DNA of 14,444 bases from assembly GCA_043820265.1 (NCBI GenBank), contig JBDREA010000018.1:1-14444 (forward strand), given 5' to 3'. Each line of letters starts with the position of its first letter. Within the stretch, counting starts at the first letter, position 1. The stretch is from JBDREA01 sp043820265 (GTDB taxonomy: Archaea; Altiarchaeota; Altiarchaeia; IMC4; JBDREA01). Positions 13,573 to 14,444 of the stretch are shown one piece after another. Under the pieces are notes generated by a model that searched no databases, had not been told where the DNA came from, and saw only the letters and a program-made list of their open reading frames with translations. Position numbers and translations under genes: made by a program.

Positions 13573-13607
13573 AAAGGGATAAGAAATAAGGGATTGGAAG
13601 CCGGCTT

Positions 13608-14444
13608 CTAAATCGACTTCAATCCGAGTTCTAGGTGATCTGATGAACCCCTTTCGACTCTCTCTTCCAACTCTTCTTCGTAGCCTGGGATCCTTACTCC
13701 AGATAATATTATCAGGGTCTTGATGACGTTTCTGTCAAGGGATTCGTCTATCTGGGCACCCCAGATAATCTCTGCGTTGGAGTCGATGTTCTGGCTTACT
13801 ATCCGGACTATCTCTTCGGATTCCTCCAAGGTCATGTCTCTGCTTCCGGTAATGTTTATCAAAGCTCCCATGGCGTTGCTTATGTCTGTGTCTAGAAGCG
13901 GGGAAGAAAGCGCTTTCTCAACGGATTCTCTGCTGCGGTTTTCCATTGTCGAGTCCTTGCTTGATGCGCCCAGACCTATCATTGCTGTTCCGCCGTCCTT
14001 TAGGATTGCGCGGACGTCTGCGAAGTCTAGGTTTACGAGCCCTGGCTTTGTGACCATCTCGGTTATGCCTTTTGCCGCGTTCGCAAGAAGTTCGTCTGCT
14101 ACCTTGAATGCCGCATTAAGCGGGAGGTTTGGGGCGACGTCAAGTAATCTGTCGTTCGGTATGACGATAACTGTGTCTGCGAATTTCCTGAGTTTTTTTA
14201 ATCCTCTAAGGGCGTTCGATGCCCGCACTCTTCCCTCTACAGAGAAGGGAAGTGTTACTATCCCGATTGTCAGAGCTTGCAGGTCTTTTCCCACTTCCGC
14301 AATTACTGGGGCTGCTCCAGTTCCTGTTCCGCCGCCTAATCCTGCGGTTATGAATATTAGGTCTGCTCCTGTTAGCAACTCTGAGAGTTTTTCAATGTCT
14401 ACTTCAGCGCATTGTTCTCCAACTTCCGGGTCGTTTCCCGCTCC
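13608..14444 (-). CDS. ftsZ: Cell division GTPase FtsZ (N-terminus beyond window)
   Basis: The frame is open to the window edge, so 278 C-terminal residues are seen and the first part of the protein is missing. A TTG at 14378 is internal, not the start. The first visible residues GAGNDPEVGEQCAE, then ADLIFITAGLGGGTGTGAAP, include the tubulin signature GGGTGTG that binds GTP phosphates. VNLDFADVRAIL (about 137-148 of the visible part) is the T7 loop with the two Asp residues that drive hydrolysis across subunits. The C-terminal subdomain (IIWGAQIDESL; LIILSGVRIPG) is present, with a short charged end. The gene precedes secE, as in many euryarchaeal genomes. FtsZ1 versus FtsZ2 cannot be decided. 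Confidence 0.96.
   Translation of the reverse strand, partial: GAGNDPEVGEQCAEVDIEKLSELLTGADLIFITAGLGGGTGTGAAPVIAEVGKDLQALTIGIVTLPFSVEGRVRASNALRGLKKLRKFADTVIVIPNDRLLDVAPNLPLNAAFKVADELLANAAKGITEMVTKPGLVNLDFADVRAILKDGGTAMIGLGASSKDSTMENRSRESVEKALSSPLLDTDISNAMGALINITGSRDMTLEESEEIVRIVSQNIDSNAEIIWGAQIDESLDRNVIKTLIILSGVRIPGYEEELEERVERGSSDHLELGLKSI

Noticed and set aside
1..14444. CRISPR array, tRNA or rRNA genes
   Set aside because: No regularly spaced direct repeats, no tRNA-like T-arm (GGTTCGAATCC type) with acceptor pairing, and no rRNA segments were seen.

Overview
The window is a stretch of an archaeal chromosome. The evidence is the protein set: an archaeal/eukaryal-type uL10 (P0), uL11 and uL1, an Spt5-type NusG with NGN and KOW domains, a 58-residue SecE/Sec61-gamma, a DRG-family TGS GTPase and an NFACT-R protein. 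Most starts have a TATA-like box 30-38 bp upstream and little Shine-Dalgarno signal, as expected for leaderless or short-leader archaeal transcripts. FtsZ points away from most Thermoproteota. I cannot name the lineage from sequence alone.

Layout. 1-1400 is accessory: the C-terminal end of a DDE transposase, about 310 bp of non-coding DNA with two long overlapping hairpins, a vapBC-like toxin-antitoxin pair, and a folded non-coding element (potential three-way junction) at 1313-1388. 1398-3192 holds a TraB/PrgY-type membrane protein (-), a possible 49-residue Cys-containing small protein (+) and a one-TM coiled-coil protein (-). 3293-6682 is a block of a Pol-beta-type nucleotidyltransferase (+), the DRG GTPase (-) and a JAMM/MPN-like protein (+). 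Just past the JAMM gene lies a diverged second copy of the first 15-16 codons of the DRG gene. I read this as the scar of an insertion or a replacement between DRG alleles.

6820-10055 carries a multi-TM HExxH membrane protein (+), an NFACT-R protein without the NFACT-N half (-), a divergent protein with a beta-carbonic-anhydrase-like Cys/Asp...His/Cys pattern (-) and a small polytopic membrane protein (+). 10052-14444 is the conserved information-processing cluster on the minus strand, in transcription order ftsZ (N-terminus beyond the window), secE, nusG, rpl11, rpl1, rpl10. The expected rpl12 does not follow rpl10. uL10 and uL11 both carry long charged C-terminal tails.

The minus-strand cluster joins secretion (SecE), transcription elongation (NusG/Spt5) and the ribosomal GTPase-centre/L1-stalk proteins. 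Promoters are visible before secE and possibly before nusG and rpl1, and rpl1 has a leader hairpin abutting a strong SD. DRG and NFACT-R also act on ribosomes or translation. Two convergent gene pairs end in 4-bp overlapping stop codons, a sign of compaction. No tRNA, rRNA or CRISPR array was seen.
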